Shown: piece after piece, positions 43,860 through 55,385 of the stretch
How positions within the stretch are numbered: position 1 is the first letter of the stretch
Layout of the letters: each line of letters opens with the position of its first letter
From: Bettongia penicillata ogilbyi
Taxonomy: Eukaryota; Chordata; Mammalia; Diprotodontia; Potoroidae
Assembly: GCA_023548195.1 (NCBI GenBank)
Contig: JAJHZJ010000694.1
Location: 3,068,501-3,132,500 of the forward strand
DNA length: 64,000 bases
Direction: 5' to 3'
The notes under the pieces: model-generated
Told to the model about the DNA's origin: nothing
The model's database searches: none
Seen by the model: the letters and a program-made list of their open reading frames with translations, nothing else
Made by a program: the position numbers and the translations under genes

Positions 43860-44010
43860 TTGACTCTAGAGACAGTCCCTCAACTTACAGAGTTTAGATC
43901 TGGAAAATTACCTTAGAGATGATTTATTTCAGCTCTGTTTACAGATAAAACAGTTGAGGCCCAGAGAGATTGCTACTTTGCTCAGGTCAAACAGTAGATT
44001 TGGAAATATC
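43860..44010 (-). repeat. MIR-family SINE, antisense
   Basis: gagtttagatctggaaaatt, then ccttagagatgatttatttc, then aacagttgaggcccagagag. Same variant as at 4.26 and 62.6 kb. Confidence 0.6.
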
Positions 44011-44069
44011 ACTTAAAACCATAACAGCTAAAAGAAGAGTTGATAGTGAGGTGGTAGGTGTTACTTCTT

Positions 44070-45025
44070 TTTTTTTCCCTTCACTTAATAGTATTTTATT
44101 TTTTCCAATTATCTGAAAAGATCGTTTTCAACATTCACTTTTATTTTTCTCCAAATTTATTAATTTATTTGTTTTTAGTTTTCAACATTCACTTCTGTGA
44201 GTTTTAAATTTTCTCCCTCTTCCTCCCCCCTCCCTCTCCAAGACAGCATGCAATCTTGTATGGACTCTACACATATATTCCTATTAAGCACATTTTCACA
44301 TTAGTCATGTTGCATAGAAGAATTATAGTGAACATTCACTTTTTATAAGATTTTACGTTCCAGTTTTTTTTCTCCCTCCCCAAGATGGCATGCAGTCTGA
44401 TATAGGTTATACACATTCAGTCCTATTAGGCATTTCCACATTAGTCATGTTGTGAAAGATGAATTAGAACAAAAGAGAAAAACCATGAGAAAGAAAAAAA
44501 AAAGAGAAAATAGTCTGCTTCTATCTGCATTCAGACCCCATCACTTCTTCTCTGGATGTGGACAGCATTTTCCATCATGAGTCTTTTGGAATTGTCTTAG
44601 ATCATTGTTTTGCTGAGAATTAAGTCTATCAAGCTGGTTGTTGCACAGTGTTTTTGTTACGGTGTACGGTGTTCTCTTGGTTTTGCTCACTTCACTCAGC
44701 GTCAGTTCATGAAAGTCCAGGTTTTTCTGGTCTGCTTGCTCATCATTTGTTATAGCACAGTAGTATTCCATTGCATTCATATACCGCAATTGGTTCATCC
44801 ATTCCCCAGTTCATGGGCATCCTCTCAATTTCCAGTTCTTGGTCACCACAAGGAGAGCTGCTATAAAGATTTTTGTACACATGGGTCCTTTTCCTATCTT
44901 ATGATCTCTGGGATACAGATCTAGCAGTAATATTGCTGGATCAAAGAATATACACAGTTTTATAGCCCTTTGGGCATAGTTCCAAATTGCTCTCCAGAAT
45001 GATTGGATCAGTTCACAGCTGGGAG
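44070..45025 (-). repeat. 5'-truncated L1, antisense, with a nested L1 tail
   Basis: The minus strand carries the ORF2 C-terminus (44541-44798 frame: MNQLRYMNAMEYYCAITNDE, the usual end-of-ORF2 block) and the 3' UTR. Similarity extends to ctccagaatgattggatcag at 44995. The 3' UTR is split by the insertion at 44143-44330. Confidence 0.8.
44143..44330 (-). mobile_element. Short L1 3'-UTR insertion nested in an L1 3' UTR
   Basis: 188 bp of L1 3' UTR (5' end cactataattcttctatgca at 44330, A-rich end at 44150). It is bracketed by a 13-bp duplication aacattcactttt at 44130-44142 and 44331-44343. The host 3' UTR reads continuously across once the insert is removed. Confidence 0.82.
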
Positions 45026-46900
45026 GAGTTATTTCAAGTCAGTCAGTCAACTAGCATTTATTAAGTAATCTACTGTGTGCCAGGCATGGTGCTAAGTGCT
45101 GAGGAAACAGGTGAAAACAGAGTCCCTGTCCTCAGGGTGCTTACATTTTAATGGAGAGAGAAAGGCATAAGCAACTGTATACCAAAAAGATATATACAGG
45201 ACAAATTGGAGGTCATCTCAGAGGGAAAGCACTAAGTTGAAAGAGGACTGGAAAAGCCTTTTTCAGAAGGTGGGGCATCAGCTGAGACTTGAAGGAATTC
45301 AAGGAAACCAAGAGCCAGAGATAGGGACAGTGATTGAAAGTGCTCTGAATTGGGAAATAGAATATTCTGTGTGAGAAACAATAAGGAGACCAGTGTAAGG
45401 AGAATGGAAAAATTGGGAGGGACAATTTATGAAGAACTTTTAAAGCCAAGGGGAGGATTTTATATTTGATCTTAAAGGTAAAAGAGAGCCATTGGAGTTT
45501 ACTAATTGGGGGTGGTGGTAACATAGTCCTGAGTTTTAGAAAGTTCAGTTTGACAGCTGAATGGACAGGATTGAGAAGAGATTGAGGCAGGGAGACCAAT
45601 GAGCTGGTTATAGCAATAGTTCAGGTATGAGGTGATGAAGGGACTGCTCTAGAGTGGAGGCAATGTCAGAGGACAGAAGTTAGTATATATGGGAAATGTT
45701 ATGGAAGTAAAGTCAGCACGTTTTACTTTTGGATATATAGGGGTAAGAAAGTAAGGAGCTGAGAGTGACAGCTACCTTATAAGTCTAGATGACTGGGAGG
45801 ATGATACAGTCAACAGCAATAGGGAAATTAGGAAGAGGAATGGGTTTTAAGGGAAAGATAATGAGTTCACTTTATGACATGTTGAATTTAAGATACATCT
45901 GAGACATAGAGCTTAAGTTATCTAAAAGGCATTTGGAGATAAGAGGCTAGAGTTCAGGAGAGAGTTTAGGACTGGATAGGTAGATCTGAGAGTTATCTGC
46001 ATGGAGGTGATTATTGAAACCATGGGAATGGATGGGATCATAGTATAGAGTATATAGTATAGAGGAAATAGTATAGAAGAAGAGGAGCAGAGGGCACAGG
46101 AGAGAGTTGTGAGGGATACTCATATTTAGTGGGCATCATTTGGATGAAGATCTACCAAAAGAGACAGAAAGACCAGACAGGTAAGAGAAGAACCAGGAGA
46201 GAGCATTTCATGAAAATGTAGAGAAGAGAGTATCAAGGAGAAGAGGATATGGCAGTTTCAAACACTGTAGGAAGAATCAACAAGGATGAAAATTGGAAAA
46301 AAAAAGCCCTTGGGTTTGTCAGGTAAGATATTATTGGTAACTTTGGAGAGACTAGTATGAGTTGAATAAAGAGGTCAGAAGCCAGACTGCAGAGAAAAGA
46401 ATGAGAGGAACAGGAGTGTGAGCTGCTACTGTAAATGGCCTTCTCAAGGAGTTTAGGCACAAAAAAGATGAGGAGAGAAAGGACAATAGCTTGCAGGGAC
46501 AGAGAGATCAAATGAGGGTTTTCTTAAGGATGGGGACCATTTTTGTAGGCAGTAGGGAAGTAGCCAGTAAATAGAGAGAGAAAGATGATGATTGAGAGAC
46601 AGAGAATGATTTATGGGGCAACTGCTGGAGAAAATGGAATAAATTATAATCACTTGTGCTTATAGGGAGACTTATTTTTGCAAGGAGAAAGGCTGCCCCT
46701 TTGTTGGAGAATAGGGTGAACAAGAAAATGATTGGCAGAAGGCATCTGAGTGATTTGAGAAGAGGAGAGCACTCTGTGAATGACTTCAATTACTTAAGTG
46801 AAATATGGAGCAAAATGCTTAGCTGAGAAGGTGTGGAAAAAGGAATGCTTAGGAAAGTTCCATTAGGGAGATGTGAAGGGATTGTTGTTTGCTTGTAAGA
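45026..46900 (-). repeat. L2 LINE, antisense (3' UTR to reverse transcriptase)
   Basis: Starts with the antisense L2 terminus (actagcatttattaagtaat, gtgtgccaggcatggtgcta) and runs 1.9 kb into coding sequence. Minus-strand frames at 46233-46789 keep reverse-transcriptase texture: KLLEKAIYSSSSHSCSSHSF and LVSPKLPIISYLTNPRAFFF match the L2 'LLERVVY...' and 'AFDTVDH' neighbourhoods. Stops and frameshifts throughout. It is the longest L2 copy in the window. Confidence 0.75.
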
Positions 46901-47740
46901 TTTTTTAAAAAGTAGTCAGGAGTAAATCTGTGTAAGTCCTATATATGTAAACATTTGACTAGTTAACAAGCCAACTAAATGTGGTGGCAGGAGGGCCTTT
47001 TGAGTTGGTGATCTTGTTAAATCAACTATTCTGTTACCTGTAGTACACTGGTATAAAGGGTAACCTTTTGATGGGTTTTCAAGACCATGGCTATTGACAA
47101 TGAAAAATCTACATTTCTTTTCCTTCTTCCCCTTTAAGCTTTACTGATGACTGTAATGAAAAAAAAAGTTATTATCATATAGGACTCACATCTTTCTTTG
47201 TATGTGACATTCCAACATAGACCCAACTTCTTAAACAAAAAGTTTACCTTTTCATCTCCTCGCTAGAGCCATGGTTTTCTGCTTTTTAAGAAAATTTCTT
47301 TTGTGATGTATACTATTGTAGTTATTGTTCATATTTTTTTTTGTTCTATTTAGTTTTTACTCTTTATCAGTTCATTTATCACATGTTTATCTTTATTTCT
47401 CATTCATAATTTTTAATGGTTAAAAATTATTTCATTTACATACTGCAGTTTTTAATCCGTTTTCCCAATTCATGTTCACCTACATTCCTTCTCAAACTTT
47501 AATTTTTTTCTAATTTCTTGGAGAATGTTAACCAAGGAAACTTTAGGAAACTTGGTATTATTTTGATTCTTTAAATCATTTATTTCCCCCCCACTACTGC
47601 TGAATGATCTATGAACTTGTTTAAAATAGCTAAGATTTTTGTTTTGGGAGAGAATATTTGGTCCTGTGGTTTTAAGAAAAAAGACTAGCTTTCTAATTTC
47701 ATAGTCTCTGCTAATTCTAGTTTTTCCTTTTCTCTCATCT
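46900..47740. other. Intron, mostly unassigned
   Basis: A faint antisense old-L1 trace (atactgcagtttttaatccg, ttttcccaattcatgttcac) lies at 47320-47510. Otherwise nothing recognised. Confidence 0.35.
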
Positions 47741-47744
47741 ATTA

Positions 47745-47855
47745 GAATATGAGCCCTGGGAGAATAATAGTTACTTAATTCTTAATATTTATAACACCAT
47801 TGCACAATTCCTAGTACATAGCAGACATTTAATAAATGCTTTCTTAAATCTTTTT
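47745..47855 (+). repeat. L2 3'-end fragment
   Basis: attagaatatgagccctggg, then cattgcacaattcctagtac, then atagcagacatttaataaat. Sense terminus. Confidence 0.6.
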
Positions 47856-47859
47856 CTTT

Positions 47860-48286
47860 ACTGGTTTTTTATTAGTTTTATGATTTCTTGTTTTCCAGAT
47901 AATTTCTAAAAGTCATATTTTCGTTTAACTGGATTGTAGAAAAATTGCTTACTCTACTTTGTCATTTATGACTTCATTCATGATCAGTTTGTCTAGAGAG
48001 ATTATTAAATATGTTATTTTGGGTGAATGTTAAATGTGGATATTGAAGAGGAGTAAGAATGATATTTATATATGCTAAAATAGTGTACTTAAGTAGAGAA
48101 AGACAAACTTGAATTTAATATTGGAATATTTCATGAAATAGAAACTTAACATCCATTTATTTTGGATTGGTTGAAATTTTGTCATTTGTAGAATGTGTAC
48201 TGCTATGTGTAGCATTATTTTTAAGAAATGTTAAACTGAAACAGTTTTTCCCTTCCAACTGTCATAGTTAACCTGTTCTTTTATAG
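47860..48286. other. Intron flank directly upstream of the STIM2 exon
   Basis: About 430 bases without a recognised repeat lie between the L2 tail and the splice-acceptor region. AT-rich with T-rich patches. Confidence 0.5.
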
Positions 48287-48322
48287 CTGATCAGTAATTG
48301 TCTGGTTTTTTTCCTTTTACAG
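48287..48322 (+). promoter_or_regulatory. 3' splice site of the STIM2 exon
   Basis: A pyrimidine-rich tract (ggtttttttccttttacag) ends in AG at 48321-48322, directly before the first exon base. A branch-point-like gctgatc lies about 33 bases upstream, with its A near 48290. A second candidate, gttaac, lies near 48267-48272. The strong tract and the phase that restores the expected Asp codon fix the exon start. Confidence 0.88.
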
Positions 48323-48453
48323 ATCCTTGCATTTCATTAAGTCCACCATGTTTTACTGAAGAAGACAGATTTAGTCTAGAAGCTCTTCGAACAATACACA
48401 AACAGATGGATGATGACAAAGATGGTGGCATTGAAGTAGAGGAAAGTGATGAA
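48323..48453 (+). CDS. STIM2: STIM2 internal exon (exon 2 by homology), canonical EF-hand
   Basis: STIM2 is a single-pass ER-membrane calcium sensor. When luminal calcium falls, its EF-hand/SAM domain unfolds and the protein gates Orai channels at the plasma membrane. The 131-bp exon starts in phase 1 (the first base of the Asp codon comes from the previous exon) and ends in phase 0. It encodes 44 residues beginning DPCISLSPPC and ending EVEESDE. Visible features are a pair of cysteines seven residues apart, matching in spacing the luminal redox cysteines known in STIM1, then helix SLEALRTIHKQM and the 12-residue calcium loop DDDKDGGIEVEE with acidic residues at loop positions 1, 3, 5, 9 and 12. 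The DKDGG loop fits STIM2 and not STIM1, which has an ANGD-type loop. The reading frame is intact, with no stop or frameshift. The hidden EF-hand, SAM, membrane segment and CAD/SOAR must lie in exons outside the window. Exon number is inferred from mammalian STIM2. Confidence 0.95.
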
Positions 48454-48459
48454 GTAGGT
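48451..48459 (+). promoter_or_regulatory. 5' splice site of the STIM2 exon
   Basis: The junction reads GAA|gtaggt. The GT at 48454-48455 follows the last Glu codon of EESDE, which is where STIM family alignments place the exon 2/3 boundary. If not spliced, translation would run 11 more codons into the intron and stop at about 48489. Confidence 0.88.
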
Positions 48460-48489
48460 GGAACAAGTTTTTCTTTCATGTTCTCTTAA

Positions 48490-50855
48490 GACTTAAAGAA
48501 TGATAGCTTTATACAACTTTGATCGTGGAGTTATTCCTTCAGCGCTCTGATATTTAACTCTTGGAGATTAATCAATTACTTCTATCTCTCCAGGGACAAT
48601 AATCCCATGTCTTTCTCCCTTTTAAAAAAATTATGTATAGTTTCTCATTCTGCTTCATTTTTTCCCTTTCCACAAAATTTTTGTTCTATTCAGAAAGAAA
48701 AACTTTTTTTGCCTCTTTTACCTTTTTTTTGCTAGCTAGTTGTGTGATGCCTTAAGTCTTAACCCTTAATTCTCTTTTCTTCCTTCTTCACTTCTACTGA
48801 ACTTGAATTTTTAAAGGCCCAATGGTATTATCTCCATCATCTGAATTCCAGTTCCATATTTCCCTTTGCTTACTAGGAGATGGCCTTCAAAGGTTATCAT
48901 GTCCTTTGTCCAGGGCATAATGAATTTAATGAATCTTGTTGTCAGTCTTTTGAACTTTGTTTTTTTGTGGTAGGAGTTGTGCTGATTTTGTATTTGTGGG
49001 GAGTGAGGCATTCTAAGTTGCTTTTTGGTTGGAGCAACTGCTGAGGGCACAGTTGTGTTTGCATCTTCTTGCCTGTTTCTTTTCTCTTTTCTGCCTCTTC
49101 CCTTTCCCCCATTTCCTAATTCCTATTCCCACCTGACCAATGCTCCAGCAGCATGCAGCCGAGTTTTTATTTTTTTATTTTTATTTTTTTTGAGGGGATG
49201 AGGAGCCTGTTTGTCTGCTTTGGTCACTTGGGTATGAAAAGGCCTAGCACGGGGATAGTAGTTATCAAAAGTTTCAGCTGAAACTTCACTTGCCTATGGG
49301 GAATGTTTTTCTGATTGAGCTTGGCAAGTTGCTGGATAACTGCGGTGATTAAGAAGTGAGAGAGTAGCCCTGTGAAGTCGTTTAATCTCTTAGCCTAGCT
49401 GAAGGACAGGAGTGTTGAGAAGTTACAGAAATGAGATTGCAAAAATGTCCTTAGGTTAGCTTTCCTAACATAGTCATAATGTCTTCAGGCTTATTCTGAG
49501 AGCTGTTTCTAGCTGGAAGGACCTCCTAGAGTTTTTGCTTGTATAGCTTTGTAGACCCAGGATCACCTCCATATAACAAATAAGGGGATACTTTATTTGA
49601 GGAATTTAGTATGTATCTTAGTACTCATCTTGGCACATGGTGAGCTGCTTAAGAAATGTTTATTGAATGACCAACTATTGGAAGTTACCTGTTTATCATT
49701 TTTTAAATTTTTACTACATTTTAAAGTTAGGTGAAGTTTTGTGGAAGTTTGTGAAGTGTATTTTTGAAGCTATGGAAAATTTTATATTTTAAGGAAATAA
49801 AGTTTTAGAGAAGTTAAGGTGGCTTGCTGAAGGTGTTAAAGTAAGTCAAATAAGTATTAAAATTCTTGAAGGTTCTTCTCTTAAGTCTAACATTCTAACC
49901 TCTGTACCATGTTATTTATTAATTTAAGGTGATTCTAGAATGTGGGCTCATTTTATTCCTTTTAAAAGATTGGCATAAGATTTTAAAGTCTTATTTTACT
50001 TCATACTGTACCTTTCTCATTGGTTCAAGTTTATAATTACTACAAAACAAGTATAGTTAAGAAAAACAGAAGAGTTCATGCATAATTATTTGGGAAGTTA
50101 ACTGCTTTTGAATACTTTATTCTATAGAATTATTTTATGGTGTCCAGAACTCCCAGTGAGGAAATACCCTTTGCCATGTAGATCAGTAACTTAATCAGAA
50201 ATTTTCAGTCTTAGTAGCCTGGTGGTATTGTGGCTTACTTAGTATCCCAAAGTGTTTATATCAGATTTGACAACTAAACTCAGATTTTCCTGACTCCCAA
50301 GACTGACTTTGTATCTACAATGCCATAACTGATTGAAATTGTATATAGCAGAACAGCAAAATTAGACAGTTGTTTGTCAGTGTTTTAAAATGTATTTACA
50401 AAATGGTTATTAGTTATTTATTTTAATCTTTTTAAAGTGTTAAGTGTGAGCTGTTATTATTGCCTCTGTGGATGATATCTCTTACATGCCCACATGGGTA
50501 AAAAGCATTTATCATTTGCATGGTCTTAAACAAACATGTGGTAGTATAACTTTTACTGAGTGGTAAGATTGTGAATCATTGAATCTGAATAAATTTTTTT
50601 CTCTTAGTTTTCCATTAAAAATAGATTTTGTTGTCATTTTAATCACTTGGATTTCCTCTTGTGTCTTTCTACCGCTTTCAGAGAGCCATCCCTTGTAACA
50701 AAGAATATTTTTAAGAGGTAGAGGAGGGAAAATTAAGAAAAACTAATCAATAAATCAAAAGAAAAATCTTCATCATATGAAATATTCCATACCTGTGTAC
50801 TTCTCCACTCCCTATAATCTCAGCAAAAGATCAAAGAGGAGCGAAGTCTTCTCAA
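48490..50855. other. Intron downstream of the STIM2 exon, repeat-poor
   Basis: About 2.4 kb without a recognisable transposon apart from a possible L2/MIR tail at 49600-49680 (ttggcacatggtgagctgct, then aaatgtttattgaatgacc). No second exon seen. Confidence 0.45.
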
Positions 50856-50859
50856 AACT

Positions 50860-51615
50860 GTTTTTTTTGGCTTATAATTTTAGAAGATTCATTGTTTATT
50901 GTTTGATGGTTCACTCTTTGTTCATGTTAGGGGATCCATGCTACTCTGTATTTATCTTGCTCATCATTTATTGCAGCAAAGTAATATTCCCTTATATTTA
51001 TATATTTTGTTTCTAGTTCTTTATTATTATGAAAAGCATGGGTATTAATATTTTGGAGTTGATGGTGCCTTTTTTGGAGCCATTGTTTAGGTAACTATGC
51101 ATATATGACATAGCAACACAATCTTTTTTTAGACAGAGTAAGGATATTTTCATGACTATATTTCATAATGGTAAATTGATTTGTAGACTGCTTGTACTAA
51201 TTTATAGTTCCACCAACAGTGTATCAGTGTTTGTGTCTTTCTACATCTCCCTTAACACTGATTATTTCCATCTTTTTTTATCTTTGCCTGTTTGCTGGAT
51301 ATGAGGTGATTACATCAAGATTATTTGGATTTGTATTTCTCTCAGTATAGTGATTTGGAAAATTCTTTCATGTGGTTGTTAATAGTTTGAAATTCTTCCT
51401 TTGAGAACTGTTTGTTCATATCCTTTGACAACTTGCATTTTAGAGAATTACTTTTAGTCTTAAGTATTTTTTTCATTGCCTCTATATCTTTGATACTGAC
51501 CCTTTGAGGAATTTGATGCCAAGTTTTTTCCCCCCCTTCCTCCATGTGACTGCTTCCCATCTTATCTTAGATGCATTAATTTTATTGGTGCAAAAGCATT
51601 CCAATTTTGTGTAAT
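50860..51615 (-). repeat. Old L1 3' part, antisense
   Basis: Antisense order matches the L1 ORF2 3' region: tcatcatttattgcagcaaa, tagttccaccaacagtgtat, cagtgtttgtgtctttctac, atttggatttgtatttctct, ttcatgtggttgttaatagt, ttgttcatatcctttgacaa. Confidence 0.65.
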
Positions 51616-51654
51616 CAAAATGGTAAGTTCTTTGAGGGGATTGGGGAAGGGGGA

Positions 51655-51905
51655 ATTGGACCCAGTGGCAGATAGGTGGCGCAAGGATAGAGCATTGGGC
51701 TTGGAATCAGGAAGATTCATCTTCCTGGTTCAAATCTGACCTCAGACATTTTCTAATTGTGTGACCCTGGGCAAGTTACCTTTTTGTCTCAGTTTGCCAT
51801 CTGTAAAATAAGCTGGAGAAGGAAAGGGCAAACCACTCCACCATCTCTGCCAAGAAAATCCCAAAATGTGGTCACAAAGTTGGATACAAATGCACAACAA
51901 AATTA
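51655..51905 (+). repeat. CORE-SINE with BovB/RTE-like tail, sense
   Basis: Head ggcagataggtggcgcaagg, then gcttggaatcaggaagattc, CORE (tgtgaccctgggcaagttac), then ctggagaaggaaagggcaaa and tail gccaagaaaatcccaaaatg, gtcacaaagttggatacaa, ending acaacaaaa. Sense partner of the copies at 8.7 and 53.6 kb. Confidence 0.83.
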
Positions 51906-51929
51906 TACACTAGAATTTTGATGATTAAA

Positions 51930-52025
51930 AGAGGTTGCTTGAATTGAGATCCTACCTCAGACACTTTCTAGCTGTGTGACCTGGACAAATCATTTAGCAT
52001 TTCCTTGTTGCCATACTGCTGAAAT
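51930..52025 (+). repeat. MIR/CORE fragment
   Basis: agatcctacctcagacactt, then tctagctgtgtgacctggac, then aaatcatttagcatttcc: a sense CORE piece. Confidence 0.6.
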
Positions 52026-52540
52026 TTTCTGTGAAAAACAATACTGATTTTAAGTCAGCTTATTAAACTATTGGTTTTTACTTTTATTTCCTTGATGTTC
52101 TATATATATAACTGGGTTATCAGTTGCCATTGGATTTTTCCAGTGAGGTCATATGAACTTGGCTGGTCTCATTAGAAATGAAGTAGGTGTCCTTCCTATG
52201 TTCAAATGGATGAAAAGTGATGATTGACAGGAGCTATTGCTTTATTAATAGCAGCAACCTGAAATTATGTGAGAAAGACTCAAAGTCAAGTATAGAGGTG
52301 ATGCCACCATTAGAAAAGGGAAACAAAGACAAGTGTGTGAATAGTGACTATTGATGGGAACATTCTGACAAAACTAATGAATTTTTTCATATCATTCAAT
52401 TAATAAAAAATATACAGATTTTCAGTTGTCATTAGAAGTATTTGTATTATGTATATTATTTAAAAAACCCCAAACTTTAAAAGTTCTGAGTAAAAATTTT
52501 CTGCTCAGAGAAATTTTTAGTTCTGTGCTGCAGCTATTGA
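52025..52540. other. Intron, nothing recognised
   Basis: Unassigned AT-rich intron. Confidence 0.4.
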
Positions 52541-52544
52541 AAAA

Positions 52545-52645
52545 AATTGAGGGACTATTGAGGATCAAATGAGATGACAAGTGTAAAGTATTTTGTAGAA
52601 CTACGGTGCTGTATAAATGCTGGTATTAATCATCATCATTAACAG
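52545..52645 (+). repeat. MIR 3' fragment
   Basis: tattgaggatcaaatgagat, then gacaagtgtaaagtattttg, then ctgtataaatgctggtatta. Sense 3' half. Confidence 0.6.
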
Positions 52646-53054
52646 AGCGCCTGAGACTAAAGTGAAACTTATTATTATGATACTAGTTGTGTTATAGCCT
52701 GGTTCCTTCAGGCTCTATCACTCCTGGGTCAGGAGGGTGGGAGGGGGTTATTCAAATTGAGATTACTGGAGTGACTGAATAATCGTTGGTAGAACCTTAT
52801 TCATTTATTTATTTTTTACTTTATCACTGATGTTTCAGAGGTGGATAGAATTTTTATACCACAGATTAGAAGAAATATTTATTTTCATCTGTTTCAGTAA
52901 AAACAAAATAAAATAGCACAAAAAAGCCCTTTAGACCTTCCAGAATCACTGGATTTCTTGGTGTTCAGATTGATAAACGTGTGGTTTGACTTTCTTGGGT
53001 CAGGTCTAATGAGGGATTTGGGATTATAGCATCTTTGCAAGGAATACCTATTGT

Positions 53055-53225
53055 TGCTGTCATTTGTCGCCATTCAGTTGTTTTTTCAGTCCTGTCCAGC
53101 GGGGTTTCTAAGCAGAGATACTGAAGAAATTTGCCATTTCCTTCTCTGGATTGTTTTATAGATGAAGAAACTGAGGCAAACATTAAGTGACTTGCTCAGG
53201 TCACGCAGGTAATAACTCTCTGAGG
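53055..53225 (-). repeat. CORE-SINE with BovB/RTE-like tail, antisense, diverged
   Basis: ccattcagttgttttttcag, then gcagagatactgaagaaatt, then tgccatttccttctctggat, then gaagaaactgaggcaaacat. Head missing. Confidence 0.7.
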
Positions 53226-53227
53226 CC

Positions 53228-53345
53228 AGCTTCAGTCAGCAAAGGATAGGTATTTATTAAATGTCCATAACGTACGAGGCATTATGGTAGGTGCTGAGGA
53301 TACAAGTAAAACGTAAATCTTATGGCTCTTAAAATGGGAAGTTGA
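53228..53345 (-). repeat. L2 3'-end fragment, antisense
   Basis: aggtatttattaaatgtcca, then cattatggtaggtgctgagg, then atacaagtaaaacg. Antisense terminus joined directly to the SINE. Confidence 0.55.
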
Positions 53346-53584
53346 AACTGCATGCTCTTCCTTCATTTTGTTTTCTGCATTTGTTGAAAAACAATGGATT
53401 ATCTGTTTGGTGTATGTCTAGATGCATATAATACCAGTTTTTTTTCCAGGTGACTTGACTTGTGTTAGTTAATTCTTTAATTTCACTCTGTTAGTTGGTT
53501 TAACTGGTAACTTGTTACCATTTTAGTTTGGTGCACAGTGTCTGGCACATAGTAGACACTGCTTACTTACTGTGGCCTCCTTCT

Positions 53585-53835
53585 TTGTAGTTATTTTATT
53601 GTTTAGTCATTTTCAGTCTTGTCTGACTCTTCGTGACGCCATTTGGGATTTTCTTAGCGAAGGTACTGGAGTGGTTTGCCATTTCCATCTCTAACTCAGT
53701 TTACAGATGAGGAATTGAGACAAACAGGGTTAAGTGACTTGACCAGCCATACAGCTACTAAGTGTCTGAGGTCACTTTTGAACTCAGGTCTTACTCCTGA
53801 CTCTTAATCTACTGTGCCCTCTTAGTTGCTCTCCA
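53585..53835 (-). repeat. CORE-SINE with BovB/RTE-like tail, antisense
   Basis: tttagtcattttcagtcttg, ctgactcttcgtgacgccat, ctggagtggtttgccatttc, gatgaggaattgagacaaac, ttaagtgacttgaccagcc, ending near gtgccctcttagttgct. Nearly complete. Confidence 0.8.
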
Positions 53836-53839
53836 AGTA

Positions 53840-55385
53840 GACTAAAAGGCAAATTTATGGGAGTATATATATTTTTGATGCATGTTTCAGTGATAAAAGG
53901 TTGATTGGCTATGACTTTCACAGATGTCTTTTTTCTTTCTTTTTTTCCCCATTATTTTTATTTCTCATTTTTCTTCCTTCCTGGACTCCTTTTTTAGTTC
54001 TCTTTTAATAGGCTTTGAAAAATTTCTAAAAATGACTTTAATCTGACCTAGTATTGTATAGGTAGCTATAAAGTAAATTTGTGTGAAAAACTATTTCAAA
54101 CTTTCATGCAAAGATTCCACCTGTGAAATATCTTTACCAACATGTGTATATTACTGTTTCTTGGGAAAGGTAGAGTTCATTATACATAGATATATTGTAA
54201 ACAATGAAAAAATATTTATAAAAATAATATACCAAAGTAATAGCAGAAATACTCACAGTTTTTTGAAAAGGATTAAATGATAGTTGTTTTGGACAGTTGG
54301 AATTCTTGCATATCCCTCTGGTATGTTTTCCTATAATTTTCCTATTTTTGTACATCTCAGTTTATTTCTGGCTTCTGATACTATCAAGAAAAATGTGAGA
54401 CACGATTATAGCAGCACCCATATAGAGTTCCACTTTAACTTTAGGAAAGTAATACCATTTCTACTCATCCCTGTAAACATGGGGATAAATGTTTCATTAT
54501 ATTAACATGACAAATTCGGTAACTTTACAACAGGAAGTATCTGACTATACAGTAAAAACAATATCCTTTGCTATAATTTAGGGATATTTTCTCTCAAAGT
54601 CATAAATATAGCAAGAAAATTGTGGGTAAGTTTTTAGTTGAGGGGTCCCACAGCCTTCATCTCTAGAGTGGTTGGGAGTGTTAATGCTGTCAAATAAAAA
54701 AAAAAATCAGGACCTTATTTTTGTGGCATTTTTTGGTATTTTAAGATTTGCATAGGAAGCATAACTTTAACTTTAGTTAAAATACATCAGTGATAAATAT
54801 ATCCTTTTTGCAATGCAAACATTTTTTCAGAGCAACAAACAGTACATTTAGAGGGTACCTCAGGGGCTTTCCACTCTAACCTATGTATGACCTTCCACAG
54901 TATCCTTAACAGGTGTTCATTCAATTTTTGTGTGAATAACTAGCGAAGGACTCCACTTCTGAAAGACTTGTGTTTTTATTGGTGTTGGTACTCCTTTTAC
55001 CAATGCAAATCATTATAGCTGTCTTAGTTTTCATTAGATGATCTTGAAGGCTTGTAGTGTCTGAAATATGGAAGTTTTTGTGTTAGGACATACCAGAACT
55101 GACTGACATTGCCTTTGAAAACCATGGCTTGCCTCCATGTTACAGTAAGGAACCAAAGAGGGAATTTTGTGAAAGTTAATTGTTCTACAAAGAACATCTT
55201 GTTTTAGTATTCATGTCCAGGCACAGCACATGGAAAGAAAACTCACATTAAATAACATTACCTGCTATCATTAAGCCTAAATGTATTTTAGTGCCTTTTA
55301 GAAAAGTATAATGCATGTTCATTAATTTTATTCAGGTTATTTTAATTTCATGTTTTGTCACTTGATTATTGGGGAAGTAATGAAA
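53840..55385. other. Intron, nothing recognised
   Basis: About 1.5 kb of AT-rich intron without identifiable repeat ends. Two ~65-73-codon frames at 54.1-54.5 kb overlap on opposite strands and show no coding character. Confidence 0.45.

Larger units (their letters stand above)
1..48322 (+). other. STIM2: STIM2 intron 1 (3' part)
   Basis: Everything upstream of the exon is read as intron. No other open frame has coding character beyond decayed retrotransposon ORFs. No exon 1, which would be a GC-rich start with signal peptide, was recognised; the two GC-rich islands at 6.3-6.95 kb and 14.5-15.3 kb are L1/HAL1 5' UTRs. The intron therefore extends beyond the left edge. Confidence 0.75.

Noticed and set aside
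45213..46789. Chain of minus-strand ORFs that could be an intronic gene
   Set aside because: They follow antisense L2 ORF2 and are broken by stops.
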